NCBI GenBank assembly: GCA_024409165.1
Contig: JAKSUE010000058.1
Location: forward strand, 1-7,855
Reading direction: 5' to 3'
Length of the DNA stretch: 7,855 nt
DNA from: an archaeon
GTDB taxonomy: Archaea; Methanobacteriota; Methanobacteria; Methanobacteriales; Methanobacteriaceae
The notes beneath the pieces are model-generated. The model was not told the DNA's origin. It saw only the letters and a list, made by a program, of their open reading frames with translations, and made no database searches. The stretch's first letter is position 1. Each line of letters begins with the position of its first letter. The position numbers were made by a program, and so were the translations under genes. Positions 1 to 6,213 of this stretch are shown piece by piece.

Positions 1-29
1 ATAAGATATTAGTTAAATGAATTTAAAAA

Positions 30-43
30 AAGAATATATAAAT
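30..43 (+). promoter_or_regulatory. Candidate archaeal promoter (BRE + TATA) for the 41-aa membrane protein
   Basis: An A-run ending in G (25-32, BRE-like) runs directly into an ATATATAAAT box (34-43). With the usual spacing of about 25 bp, transcription would start near position 63. That leaves a leader of about 44 nt before the ATG at 107. The surrounding DNA is very AT-rich, so the box is only suggestive by itself. Its position ahead of a good SD and ORF supports it. Confidence 0.45.
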
Positions 44-106
44 ATAACTATAAACAAATAATATAATAATTGAATTAATCTTTATTAAGTTTTAAGAGGT
101 GAAAAA

Positions 107-232
107 ATGGGTTTACTTGATACTTTCGTTGGAGGTCTTGGAGATTTTGCAATTGTTGCAGTTATTGGTTTTATAATTGTTTTTGTAGTATTATGGTTAC
201 TCGGAAGACCAGTATACAAAAATCAAGAATAA
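107..232 (+). CDS. Small single-span membrane protein of unknown function, 41 aa
   Basis: This ORF encodes 41 residues and ends in TAA. An AAGAGGTGA Shine-Dalgarno (94-102) lies just upstream of the ATG, which is strong support that it is translated. The N-terminus is short and amphipathic with repeated Gly (VGGLGD, residues 8-13). Residues 14-33 form one hydrophobic stretch (starts FAIVAV, ends VLWLLG), long enough to cross a membrane once. A short polar tail with Arg34, Tyr37 and Lys38 follows, which by the positive-inside rule suggests a cytoplasmic C-terminus. There are no cysteines, metal ligands or catalytic motifs. I do not recognise the family; small subunits of membrane complexes of methanogens look broadly like this, but nothing identifies one. 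It has its own promoter-like and terminator-like signals and runs towards the tRNA-Ser gene on the other strand. Confidence 0.72.
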   Translation: MGLLDTFVGGLGDFAIVAVIGFIIVFVVLWLLGRPVYKNQE

Positions 233-247
233 AACTTTAAAAAGAAA

Positions 248-300
248 AGAATCTTATGATTCTATTCTTATTCTTACTATTCTTATTTTTACTATTTTTA
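248..300 (+). terminator. Hairpin plus pyrimidine tract ending the 41-aa gene
   Basis: A 6-bp stem AGAATC/GATTCT (248-253 and 258-263, TTAT loop) starts 16 bp after the stop codon. It is followed by a T-rich tract with iterated TATTCT/TTACTATT units to about 300. Archaeal polymerase terminates at oligo-T runs, so this is a plausible terminator. It could also be simple AT-rich sequence. Confidence 0.55.
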
Positions 301-422
301 AAAAAAACTATTTTTATTTACTATTTTAAATATTACTTATTTTAAAAATAATAAAAATCTAAAAAATTTAAAAAATTTAGAAGATTGAATAAAAAATAAA
401 TAAAAACTAATTTTTGAATTGA

Positions 423-439
423 AAAAATAAATAAAAAAA
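423..439 (-). terminator. Oligo-T terminator of tRNA-Ser
   Basis: Read on the minus strand, T7 (439-433) and T6 (428-423) follow the tRNA 3' end by about 11 and 22 nt. This matches oligo-T termination of archaeal tRNA transcripts. The remainder of the spacer (301-422) has no gene. It holds only AT-rich simple sequence, including two tandem TAAAAAATT units at 360-377. Confidence 0.5.
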
Positions 440-450
440 GATTAAAGAAA

Positions 451-535
451 CGCCGAGACTGGGATTTGAACCCAGGCGGAGGGTCTCTCCACGGGATTTC
501 AAGTCCCGCGCCTTACCAGGCTAGACTATCTCGGC
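451..535 (-). tRNA. tRNA-Ser(UGA)
   Basis: The minus strand folds into a complete 85-nt type II tRNA. The acceptor stem is GCCGAGA/TCTCGGC with discriminator G73, as expected for serine. The D arm has a 3-bp stem (GTC/GGC, one T-G pair) and a GG-containing loop. The anticodon stem is CGGGA/TCCCG around the loop CTTGAAA, giving anticodon TGA, which reads UCA and related Ser codons. A long variable arm with a 4-bp stem GGAG/CTCC is the seryl-tRNA synthetase identity element. The T stem CTGGG/CCCAG encloses TTCAAAT. CCA is not encoded, so it must be added after transcription. No intron is present. At about 60% GC it stands out sharply from flanks that are almost pure A/T. Confidence 0.97.
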
Positions 536-551
536 CTATAAAAATAAAATA

Positions 552-563
552 CAAAAATATACT
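552..563 (-). promoter_or_regulatory. Candidate TATA box for tRNA-Ser
   Basis: On the minus strand AGTATATTTTTG (563-552) lies 17-28 bp upstream of the tRNA 5' end, preceded by AAAAA as a BRE-like element. This is about the right spacing for a tRNA with a very short 5' leader. The box overlaps the palindrome at 559-578, so protein binding or a hairpin there could affect it. Confidence 0.4.
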
Positions 564-578
564 TTTTACAAAAAGTAT
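559..578. repeat. Perfect 20-bp palindrome upstream of tRNA-Ser
   Basis: The arms ATACTTTTT (559-567) and AAAAAGTAT (570-578) are perfect inverted repeats around a 2-nt centre. On the minus strand the palindrome is followed by ATTTTTG. It may be a terminator hairpin for a transcript coming from the S10 side, or an operator over the tRNA promoter. The sequence alone does not decide between these. Confidence 0.6.
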
Positions 579-677
579 TAAAAAATTATAAAAAATATTG
601 AAATAAAAAATGAACTGAAAATATATTTTCTATAAATTTAGTAATATTAGCAAAAGCAAATAATCTAATTTAAAGAA

Positions 678-690
678 CATATATAAATAA
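678..690 (-). promoter_or_regulatory. Consensus-like TATA box with no assigned gene
   Basis: The minus strand reads TTATTTATATATG (690-678), close to the archaeal TTTATATA consensus. It predicts a start near 660, within the spacer after S10. No ORF follows before the tRNA at 535. It could give a longer tRNA precursor or a short non-coding RNA, or it could be chance in AT-rich DNA. A perfect 14-bp palindrome GAAAATATATTTTC sits downstream at 617-630. Confidence 0.3.
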
Positions 691-717
691 TCAGATCACA
701 AATTAAATACTTAAAAT

Positions 718-1026
718 TTAATTTTTAAGTTCAATTTCAATACTTACGTTATCTGGAACGTTTACTTTCATAACTTGTCTCATAGCTCTTTCATCAGCGC
801 CAATTCCGACTAAACGTTTGTGGATACGAAGTTCCCATTTTTCCCAAGTAGCTTTACCTTCTCCATCTGGAGATTTTCTAGTTGGGACAACTAATTTTTT
901 AGTTGGTAATGGAATTGGACCAGAAATGTCTACACCAGTTCTTTCAGAAATTTTCTTTAATTGGTCACAGACATAGTTAAGTTTTTCAGGATCAGTTCCA
1001 GTAAGCTTAATTCTAGCTTGATTCAT
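718..1026 (-). CDS. rps10: Small ribosomal subunit protein uS10 (S10p)
   Basis: This 102-residue protein has the usual archaeal/eukaryotic S10 length. It sits in the head of the 30S subunit. Visible family signatures are an N-terminal strand (NQARIKLTG, residues 2-10), the loop GPIPLPTK (36-43), and WELRIHKR (64-71), whose HKR is conserved into bacteria. The C-terminus is a short beta strand (VSIEIELKN). The ATG start is set by a GGAGG SD (1039-1035) 8 nt upstream. It follows EF-1A, the standard tuf-rps10 order in archaea. The 223-bp gap, its own TATA box and a leader hairpin suggest it can be transcribed separately. Nothing is missing or truncated. Confidence 0.98.
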   Translation of the reverse strand: MNQARIKLTGTDPEKLNYVCDQLKKISERTGVDISGPIPLPTKKLVVPTRKSPDGEGKATWEKWELRIHKRLVGIGADERAMRQVMKVNVPDNVSIEIELKN

Positions 1027-1048
1027 ATTTTAATCCTCCATTAAAGGT

Positions 1049-1092
1049 AAAATAACATAAGTTAAACTATAATATCTAACCCAAGTTATTTT
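1049..1092 (-). promoter_or_regulatory. Leader hairpin upstream of the S10 start
   Basis: A perfect 8-bp stem (AAAATAAC at 1049-1056 with GTTATTTT at 1085-1092) encloses a second 4-bp stem (GTTA 1061-1064, TAAC 1077-1080). The hairpin lies between the predicted transcription start (about 1098) and the SD at 1035-1039. The placement suits a regulatory leader, for example autogenous control by a ribosomal protein. The stem is A/T-rich, so chance is possible. Confidence 0.35.
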
Positions 1093-1119
1093 GGATTAAA
1101 ACATACTATAGATTTAAAA

Positions 1120-1132
1120 CTTATAAATTATT
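1120..1132 (-). promoter_or_regulatory. Candidate promoter of rps10
   Basis: The minus strand reads AAATAATTTATAAG (1133-1120), a BRE-like A-rich element joined to a TTTATAAG box. The predicted start is about 1098, giving a leader of about 70 nt before the S10 ATG. The surroundings are AT-rich, so confidence is moderate. Confidence 0.42.
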
Positions 1133-1184
1133 TAAAACCTAAAAATAAAATTTTAAGAAAAATTTATTAGAAAATATATTTCCT

Positions 1185-1191
1185 AAAAAAA
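1185..1191 (-). terminator. Possible oligo-T terminator after EF-1A
   Basis: A T7 run on the minus strand lies about 60 nt past the EF-1A stop, and the sequence just upstream (GAAAAATTTTTTT) can form a short A/T stem. It lies upstream of the predicted S10 promoter, so it would separate the two transcripts. Confidence 0.35.
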
Positions 1192-1249
1192 TTTTTCAAA
1201 TATAATATATAAATAAACTCAAATTACTAACAATCAATAAGCACTAGAC

Positions 1250-2491
1250 TTATTTTTTGTCGGTAATTTTAAGACATAAACCAGCAGCTACGGTTTGACC
1301 CATATCTCTGATAGCGAATCTTCCCATAGGAGGGATTTTTTGAGCTTCTTCCATAACCATAGGTTTGGTTGGTTTAATTTGGACGATAGCTGCATCACCA
1401 GTTTTAATGAAGTCTGGTTTGGTTGGTTCAGGTTGACCAGTAGCAGGGTCGAGTTTAGTGGTTAAGTCTAAGAAAGTACATGCAGTTTGAGAAGTGTGAC
1501 AGTGGAATACAGGAGTGTATCCTACGGTAATTACACCAGGGTGTTGTAATACAACAACTTGTGCAGTGAATTCTTTAGCTACAGTAGGAGCATCGGAAGT
1601 GTGTCCAGCTACGTCTCCTCTTCTGATATCGTTTTTACCTACACCTCTTACGTTGAATCCGATGTTGTCACCAGGTTCAGCTTCAGGGAATACTTCGTGG
1701 TGCATTTCGATAGATTTTACTTCACCGGAAGCTCCAGCAGGTTCAAAGATAACATTGTCTCCTTGTTTCATGATACCAGTTTCTACTCTTCCAACAGGTA
1801 CAGTTCCTACACCAGTAATGGAGTATACATCTTGGATAGGTACTCTTAAAGGAAGGTCGACAGGTTTTTCAGGAGCAGTTAATTTGTCTAAAGCTGGGAT
1901 AAGAGCGTCGCCTTTATACCAGGTCATGTTGTCACTGTTTTCTTTAATGTTGTCTCCTTCAAATGCAGAAATAGGGATGAAAGGAACGGTTGCAGGGTCT
2001 CTACCAATAGATTTGAGTAATACAGCAACTTCTTCTTTAACTTCGTTGAATCTTTCTTCACTGTAGTTTTCCATATCCATTTTGTTAACTGCAATAATGA
2101 GTTGTTTAATACCTAAGGTCATGGATAAGAACATGTGTTCTTTGGTTTGTGGCATTACACCGTCGTTAGCAGCTACTACTAAAACAGCTGCGTCAGCTTG
2201 GGATGCACCAGTAATCATGTTTTTAACGAAGTCTCTGTGTCCAGGACAGTCTACAACAGTGTAGTCGTATTTGTTAGTGGAGAATTTTTGGTGAGCTAAG
2301 TCGATAGTTACTCCTCTTTCTCTTTCTTCTCCTAATTTGTCCATAACAAATCTGAATTTGTTTTCTCCATCGTCTAATTGTTGTTCAGCGATAGCACCTG
2401 CTTTTAATAAGAGGTGTCCTACGAGAGTAGATTTACCGTGATCAACGTGTCCAATAAATGCTAAATTTAAATGTTCTTTTGCTTTTGCCAT
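1250..2491 (-). CDS. tuf: Translation elongation factor EF-1A (aEF-1 alpha, EF-Tu family)
   Basis: This 413-residue GTPase brings aminoacyl-tRNA to the ribosomal A site. All G motifs are intact: G1 GHVDHGKS (14-21), G2 region RGVTID (59-64), G3 DCPGH (81-85), G4 NKMD (136-139) and G5 SAFEGDN (175-181). Beta-barrel domain 2 starts near residue 213 (LPLRVPIQDVYSITGVGTV), and domain 3 runs from about 310 to the end. The length and the Arg-rich ERERGVTIDLA switch I match archaeal EF-1A rather than bacterial EF-Tu or SelB. The ATG at 2491 has a GAGG SD (2503-2500) 8 nt upstream. In most archaea tuf lies directly behind the EF-2 gene. Here a 329-bp spacer and an EF-2 terminator intervene, so it probably has its own promoter. 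Open frames on the opposite strand are codon shadows of this gene. Confidence 0.99.
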   Translation of the reverse strand: MAKAKEHLNLAFIGHVDHGKSTLVGHLLLKAGAIAEQQLDDGENKFRFVMDKLGEERERGVTIDLAHQKFSTNKYDYTVVDCPGHRDFVKNMITGASQADAAVLVVAANDGVMPQTKEHMFLSMTLGIKQLIIAVNKMDMENYSEERFNEVKEEVAVLLKSIGRDPATVPFIPISAFEGDNIKENSDNMTWYKGDALIPALDKLTAPEKPVDLPLRVPIQDVYSITGVGTVPVGRVETGIMKQGDNVIFEPAGASGEVKSIEMHHEVFPEAEPGDNIGFNVRGVGKNDIRRGDVAGHTSDAPTVAKEFTAQVVVLQHPGVITVGYTPVFHCHTSQTACTFLDLTTKLDPATGQPEPTKPDFIKTGDAAIVQIKPTKPMVMEEAQKIPPMGRFAIRDMGQTVAAGLCLKITDKK

Positions 2492-2540
2492 TATAAAAAC
2501 CTCATTTAATAATAATTAGTTTTAATAAATTTTTTAAAAA

Positions 2541-2550
2541 CATATAAGTT
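2541..2550 (-). promoter_or_regulatory. Proximal TATA candidate for EF-1A
   Basis: The minus strand reads AACTTATATG (2550-2541), preceded by GAAAATTT. The predicted start near 2520 would give a leader of about 30 nt. It competes with the better-matching distal box at 2641-2649; one or both may be used. Confidence 0.3.
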
Positions 2551-2640
2551 AAATTTTCAGTAAAATACTCAGAGTGTACATAACAATTACAATCATAGAT
2601 ACTGATATCTAACTATATGTATATGATTATATTTTTTATA

Positions 2641-2650
2641 ATATATAAAG
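2641..2650 (-). promoter_or_regulatory. Distal TATA candidate for EF-1A
   Basis: The minus strand reads CTTTATATAT (2650-2641), close to the TTTATATA consensus. The predicted start is near 2620, giving a leader of about 130 nt. That leader contains a TAGATA/TATCTA hairpin with a 4-nt loop (2596-2611) and the palindrome ACTCAGAGT (2567-2575). The box lies downstream of the direct repeats at 2672-2746. Confidence 0.42.
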
Positions 2651-2671
2651 TAATGTTTTTTTAAAGATAAA

Positions 2672-2746
2672 TTACAATCAAAATTAATTGAAATTTAAAA
2701 AGTTAGTATTAATAAAATTTACAATCAATTAATTGAAATTTAAAAA
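2672..2746. repeat. Direct repeat pair upstream of EF-1A
   Basis: Two near-identical copies, 2672-2701 (30 nt) and 2719-2746 (28 nt), begin TTACAATCAA and end AATTGAAATTTAAAAA. They differ only by a 2-nt AA deletion in the second, and their starts are 47 bp apart. A third copy of the TTACAATCA core sits at 2587-2595. The pair lies between the EF-2 terminator and the distal EF-1A TATA box, so it may be a regulator site or a local duplication. The rest of the 329-bp spacer holds no gene. Confidence 0.75.
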
Positions 2747-2760
2747 ATATTACAAAATAA

Positions 2761-2797
2761 TAAAAAAATAGAATTCTAAAAATAATGAATTCTATTT
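2761..2797 (-). terminator. Hairpin/oligo-T terminator after EF-2
   Basis: A perfect 11-bp stem (AAATAGAATTC at 2766-2776 with GAATTCTATTT at 2787-2797, 10-nt loop) starts 23 nt past the EF-2 stop. On the minus strand T7 closes its 3' side (overlapping the last stem T's, 2768-2762). It is the clearest terminator in the window and suggests that most EF-2 transcripts do not continue into EF-1A. Confidence 0.75.
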
Positions 2798-2820
2798 ATA
2801 AATATATTTTATTTAAAAGA

Positions 2821-5016
2821 TTATCCTAAGTAATGTTCAGGACCGAAAGGTTGTGGGGATAATCCTTTTCTTTCTCTGATTTGTCTAATAATTTGGTCTT
2901 GTAATTCTCTTGGTAATCTTTCGAATCCAGCGTTTTCAGTAGACCATAAACATCTACCTTGAGTTGCGGATCTAATATCACCAGCGAAACCAAACATTTC
3001 AGCTACAGGTACTTTAGCTTCAACATTTACCATGTCACCTTCAGTTGGCATGTCAACAATTTGACCTCTTCTGTTGAGAACTTCTCTAGTACAAGATCCC
3101 ATATAATCAGTAGGGGTGTTAATAAATACTTTTTGAACAGGTTCAAGTAAAGTTGGGTTAGCTGACATCATACCACCTTTAATAGCGTTTCTGATAGCTG
3201 GTAAAATTTGAGCTGGTCCTCTGTGAACTGCGTCTTCGTGAAGTTTTGCATCTAAGAGAGTGAATTTCATACCCATAGCAATTTCGTTTGCAACAGGCCC
3301 TTCTTCAAGTGCAGATTCAAAACCTTCAATAACAAGTTCTTTGATTTCATCTAAGTATTGAATACCACGAGTCATGTTAATGAATAAGGATTTGTTATAG
3401 ACATCCCATACTCTTCTTGCTTCTTCTTTGTCAAGACCGTATTCAACAAATTGAGGAGCTTCTTCTTTAGATTTGATTTTACCTTCTTTTAAGTCTCCTC
3501 TTTGTAATGCATCAAAGAGAGATTGTTCTAAAGGTTCAACTTTAATGTATAATCTGTTATGTTTGTTTGGAGATTTACCTTCTACAGTACCATTAGTGGT
3601 TCCTGCAACAGTTTCTCTGTATACAACAATAGGTTCAGATTGAATAATGTCTACACCTTTATTGTTAATTCTTACACCAATAACTTCTAAGTGAAGTTCT
3701 CCCATACCAGATACTAAGTGTTCACCAGTTTCTTCGTTAATGTTAACGTGAATGGTTGGGTCTTCTTTAGCAGTTTGTCTTAATACTTCGATAAGTTTTG
3801 GTAAGTCTTTAGTATTTTTAGCTTCTACAGCTACAGTAACTACAGGTTCAGAGATGTGTTCTAATCCTTCGAATTCTTTAATTTTGTTGTTAGGATCACA
3901 GATAGTTTCACCTGCGGTAGCTCCTTTAGCACCAGTAATATATACAATGTTACCAGCTGGAACTTTTTCAGTAGAAACTCTTTCAGGACCGAAGTATACA
4001 CCTACTTGTTGTACTCTAGATTTAGCTTGAGCACCAACTAAGTATACTTCACTACCAGGTTCAACAGTACCACCGTATACTCTACCAGTAGCTACTTCAC
4101 CAGCGTGTTTATCTACAGATACGTTGGTAACCATTACAGCTAAAGGTCCGTCAGGACTAGTAGTAGTCATGGTTTTACCTGCTTCACTTTCAATGTCTCC
4201 ATCCCAGATGTTAGGACATCTGTATTCTTGGGAAACTTTAGGGGAAGGTAAGTGGTCAACTACCATACCTAATAATACTTCAGCTAAAGGTACTTTTTTA
4301 GCTAATTCTTTTTGATTATCATCATTACAGTAATCAATAATATCTTTAAAGTTAATACCAGTATCTTGCATCATAGGAACGTTAATAGCCCAGTTGTGGT
4401 ATGCAGAACCAAATGCTACACTACCATCCATAACATCTACGCCCCATTGATCTTTCATATCATCAGAAACCATTCCTTTGATTAATTTGTTAGCTTCAAG
4501 AATGATTTTCATGAATTTTTCAGATAATGCTTCTGGAGTTAATTTTACTTCGTTGATTAATCTGTCTACTTTGTTAATAAATAAAACTGGTTTAACTTTT
4601 TCTCTTAAAGCTTGTCTTAATACAGTTTCAGTTTGTGGCATAATACCTTCAACAGCACATACTACAACTACTGCACCATCTACAGCTCTCATAGCACGAG
4701 TTACGTCTCCACCGAAGTCAACGTGTCCTGGAGTATCAATTAAGTTAATAAGGTATTCTTTACCTTTGTATTCGTGAACCATAGATACGTTTGCAGCATC
4801 AATAGTAATACCACGAGCTTGTTCTTGTTCATCGAAATCTAAGAATCTTTGGTCTCCAGCAAGTTCTTCAGAAATCATACCTGCACCTGCTAAGAGGTTA
4901 TCAGATAAAGTGGTTTTACCGTGGTCAATGTGTGCACAGATACCAATGTTTCTGATGTGTTCTGGGTCATACATTAATTCTTTGATTTTTGCAATCATTT
5001 TGTCTCGTCTACTCAC
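2821..5016 (-). CDS. fusA: Translation elongation factor EF-2 (aEF-2, EF-G family)
   Basis: This 731-residue translocase moves tRNA and mRNA through the ribosome using GTP. G motifs are intact: G1 AHIDHGKTT (28-36), G2 RGITI (68-72), G3 DTPGH (94-98) and G4 NKVD (148-151). Beta-barrel domain II begins near residue 290. Domain IV contains DAVHRGPAQ, in which His598 corresponds to the residue changed to diphthamide in archaeal and eukaryotic EF-2. The C-terminus (KGLSPQPFGPEHYLG) is typical and full length. The start is GTG (5016-5014), giving MSRRDKMIAKIKELM; an AAGGTGAT SD (5027-5020) is well placed for it. An ATG overlapping that GTG (5018-5016) is followed at once by TGA, so it is not the start. 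The in-frame Met7 has no SD of its own. It is flanked by its own TATA candidate and a strong terminator. Confidence 0.99.
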   Translation of the reverse strand: MSRRDKMIAKIKELMYDPEHIRNIGICAHIDHGKTTLSDNLLAGAGMISEELAGDQRFLDFDEQEQARGITIDAANVSMVHEYKGKEYLINLIDTPGHVDFGGDVTRAMRAVDGAVVVVCAVEGIMPQTETVLRQALREKVKPVLFINKVDRLINEVKLTPEALSEKFMKIILEANKLIKGMVSDDMKDQWGVDVMDGSVAFGSAYHNWAINVPMMQDTGINFKDIIDYCNDDNQKELAKKVPLAEVLLGMVVDHLPSPKVSQEYRCPNIWDGDIESEAGKTMTTTSPDGPLAVMVTNVSVDKHAGEVATGRVYGGTVEPGSEVYLVGAQAKSRVQQVGVYFGPERVSTEKVPAGNIVYITGAKGATAGETICDPNNKIKEFEGLEHISEPVVTVAVEAKNTKDLPKLIEVLRQTAKEDPTIHVNINEETGEHLVSGMGELHLEVIGVRINNKGVDIIQSEPIVVYRETVAGTTNGTVEGKSPNKHNRLYIKVEPLEQSLFDALQRGDLKEGKIKSKEEAPQFVEYGLDKEEARRVWDVYNKSLFINMTRGIQYLDEIKELVIEGFESALEEGPVANEIAMGMKFTLLDAKLHEDAVHRGPAQILPAIRNAIKGGMMSANPTLLEPVQKVFINTPTDYMGSCTREVLNRRGQIVDMPTEGDMVNVEAKVPVAEMFGFAGDIRSATQGRCLWSTENAGFERLPRELQDQIIRQIRERKGLSPQPFGPEHYLG

Positions 5017-5050
5017 ATAATCACCTTAAACATATGTAATTTTTCGTGTA

Positions 5051-5062
5051 AATTATAAATAT
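5051..5062 (-). promoter_or_regulatory. Candidate promoter of EF-2
   Basis: The minus strand reads ATATTTATAATT (5062-5051), a TATA-like box. The predicted start near 5032 gives a very short leader that begins just before the AAGGTGAT SD. The sequence upstream is AT-rich without a clear BRE. Confidence 0.42.
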
Positions 5063-5115
5063 TAATAATAAAAATTAAATTTAAATTAATTACAGAAATT
5101 AAGTTGAATAATTAA

Positions 5116-5160
5116 TACTTAATCAATTTGATAAGACATAATTGATAAGAAGTACTTAAT
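5116..5160. repeat. Iterated short repeats upstream of the EF-2 promoter
   Basis: TTGATAAGA occurs twice, at 5128-5136 and 5142-5150 (14 bp apart). The pair is bracketed by TACTTAAT at 5116-5123 and 5153-5160. ATCAATT (5122-5128) and AATTGAT (5140-5146) can also pair as a 7-bp stem. The cluster lies between the S7 terminator and the EF-2 TATA box, where a transcription regulator could bind. Its function is unknown. Confidence 0.55.
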
Positions 5161-5197
5161 TAAATCAACAAAACTGTAAATAAAATTAAATTTAAAC

Positions 5198-5218
5198 AAA
5201 AAAGCACTAAAATTAGTG
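5198..5218 (-). terminator. Terminator overlapping the S7 stop codon
   Basis: On the minus strand CACTA/TAGTG (5218-5205, 4-nt loop) forms a hairpin that includes the S7 TAA stop. It is followed one base later by T6 (5203-5198). This would end the S12-S7 transcript right at the end of the coding region and separate it from EF-2. Confidence 0.6.
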
Positions 5219-5773
5219 TGCTGCTTTTGCAACTCTTTCTTTTTCTTCTTTTTTCTGTAAAGCGAAACTTCTAGTATCTTCTTCAGCAGCAAAAATTAAT
5301 TCGTTAGCTAAACATTCAGCTACGGATTTTTTGTTTTTGAAGGAAGATTGTAAAGTTCCTCTAGTAATGAATCCTAAAGAAAGGTCTACTCTTCTTTGTG
5401 GAGCAATATCTACAGCTACTTGGTAACCGACACCACCGTATTTAATACGAGTAGTTTCTTCACGAGGAGAAGTGTTTTCGACAGCATTAACTAAAACTTG
5501 AACAGGATTCTTTTTAGTTCTTTTGTTAATAATTTCTAAAGCTTCTTTAACAGTGTTGTATGCTTTGTTTTTCTTACCAGAGTTTCTTTCAGTTCTCATG
5601 ATTTTGTTCATTAATCTTTCAACAATAGAAACTTTAGATTTTGCGAATTGTCTTTTAACATGTCTACCTGAAGTGTGAGGAACAATAATTTCATCTAAGC
5701 ATATGTATCTTTTTAAACCTAAGTCTTGTACTTCAACTTCATCAAGGTCCCATTTATCAAATAATTTACTCAT
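5213..5773 (-). CDS. rps7: Small ribosomal subunit protein uS7 (S7p)
   Basis: This 186-residue protein is a normal archaeal S7, which nucleates assembly of the 30S head and lines the E site. Family signatures include SIVERLMNKIMR (49-60) and GGVGYQVAVDIAPQRR (113-128). The archaeal-type N-terminal extension (residues 1-40, including LKRYICLDEIIVPHTSGRH) is present. The C-terminus is rich in Lys, Glu and Ala (ALQKKEEKERVAKAAH). The ATG at 5773 has a GAGG SD (5785-5782) 8 nt upstream, which overlaps the last bases of the 14-bp gap from the S12 stop. This tight spacing shows co-transcription with rps12 and probably translational coupling. Confidence 0.98.
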   Translation of the reverse strand: MSKLFDKWDLDEVEVQDLGLKRYICLDEIIVPHTSGRHVKRQFAKSKVSIVERLMNKIMRTERNSGKKNKAYNTVKEALEIINKRTKKNPVQVLVNAVENTSPREETTRIKYGGVGYQVAVDIAPQRRVDLSLGFITRGTLQSSFKNKKSVAECLANELIFAAEEDTRSFALQKKEEKERVAKAAH

Positions 5774-5787
5774 AAAATCTACCTCAA

Positions 5788-6213
5788 TTATCTTACCGGT
5801 TTATCAATTTTTCCACTAACCATTTCAGATAAAGCTACATTGTTAACTTTACTGACTTTCCAACGAACCCCAGGAATGTCCCCCATGGATCTTCCAGATG
5901 GTCCACCGATACCTTCAATCATAACTTCATCGTGCTCGTCGATAAATCCAATAGCTCCGTCACCTGGTGCGAAAGCAGTTAATTGTTTACCGTTTTTGAT
6001 TAATTGAACACGAACACATTTACGGATCGCGGAGTTAGGTTGTTTTGCTTCGATACCTACTTTTTCAATAACGATTCCTCTAGCTTGAGGTGCCCCTTCA
6101 AGAGGGTCAGCTTTTACATCTAAACGTAAAGCTCTTCTTTTATAATCTACATCTTTCCATTTAAAATTTTGTCTATTCTTTTTAAGCTTTTTAGCAGCAA
6201 AAAGTCCTGGCAT
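5788..6213 (-). CDS. rps12: Small ribosomal subunit protein uS12 (S12p)
   Basis: This 141-residue protein is uS12, at the decoding centre of the 30S subunit, where it monitors codon-anticodon pairing. The two universal loops are present. KQPNSAIRK (57-65) contains Pro59, the counterpart of the proline that is hydroxylated in eukaryotic uS12. GRSMGDIPGVRWK (107-119) corresponds to the second streptomycin-region loop of bacteria. The N-terminus (MPGLFAAKKLKKNRQNFKWK) is basic and archaeal-type. The ATG at 6213 has a GAGG SD (6227-6224) 10 nt upstream. It is followed by rps7 after 14 bp. On its upstream side a 739-bp gap separates it from nusA, its usual close neighbour, and a candidate promoter and leader precede it. 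Confidence 0.98.
   Translation of the reverse strand: MPGLFAAKKLKKNRQNFKWKDVDYKRRALRLDVKADPLEGAPQARGIVIEKVGIEAKQPNSAIRKCVRVQLIKNGKQLTAFAPGDGAIGFIDEHDEVMIEGIGGPSGRSMGDIPGVRWKVSKVNNVALSEMVSGKIDKPVR

Noticed and set aside
1515..2066. Long plus-strand open frame (183 codons) opposite EF-1A, and shorter ones opposite EF-2, NusA and EF-1A
   Set aside because: They are antisense to highly conserved genes, lack SD sequences and resemble no family; they arise from codon bias of the true gene.
2672..2746. CRISPR array
   Set aside because: Only two repeat copies with a 17-bp spacer, a 2-nt length difference and no cas genes; spacing is too short for a CRISPR spacer.
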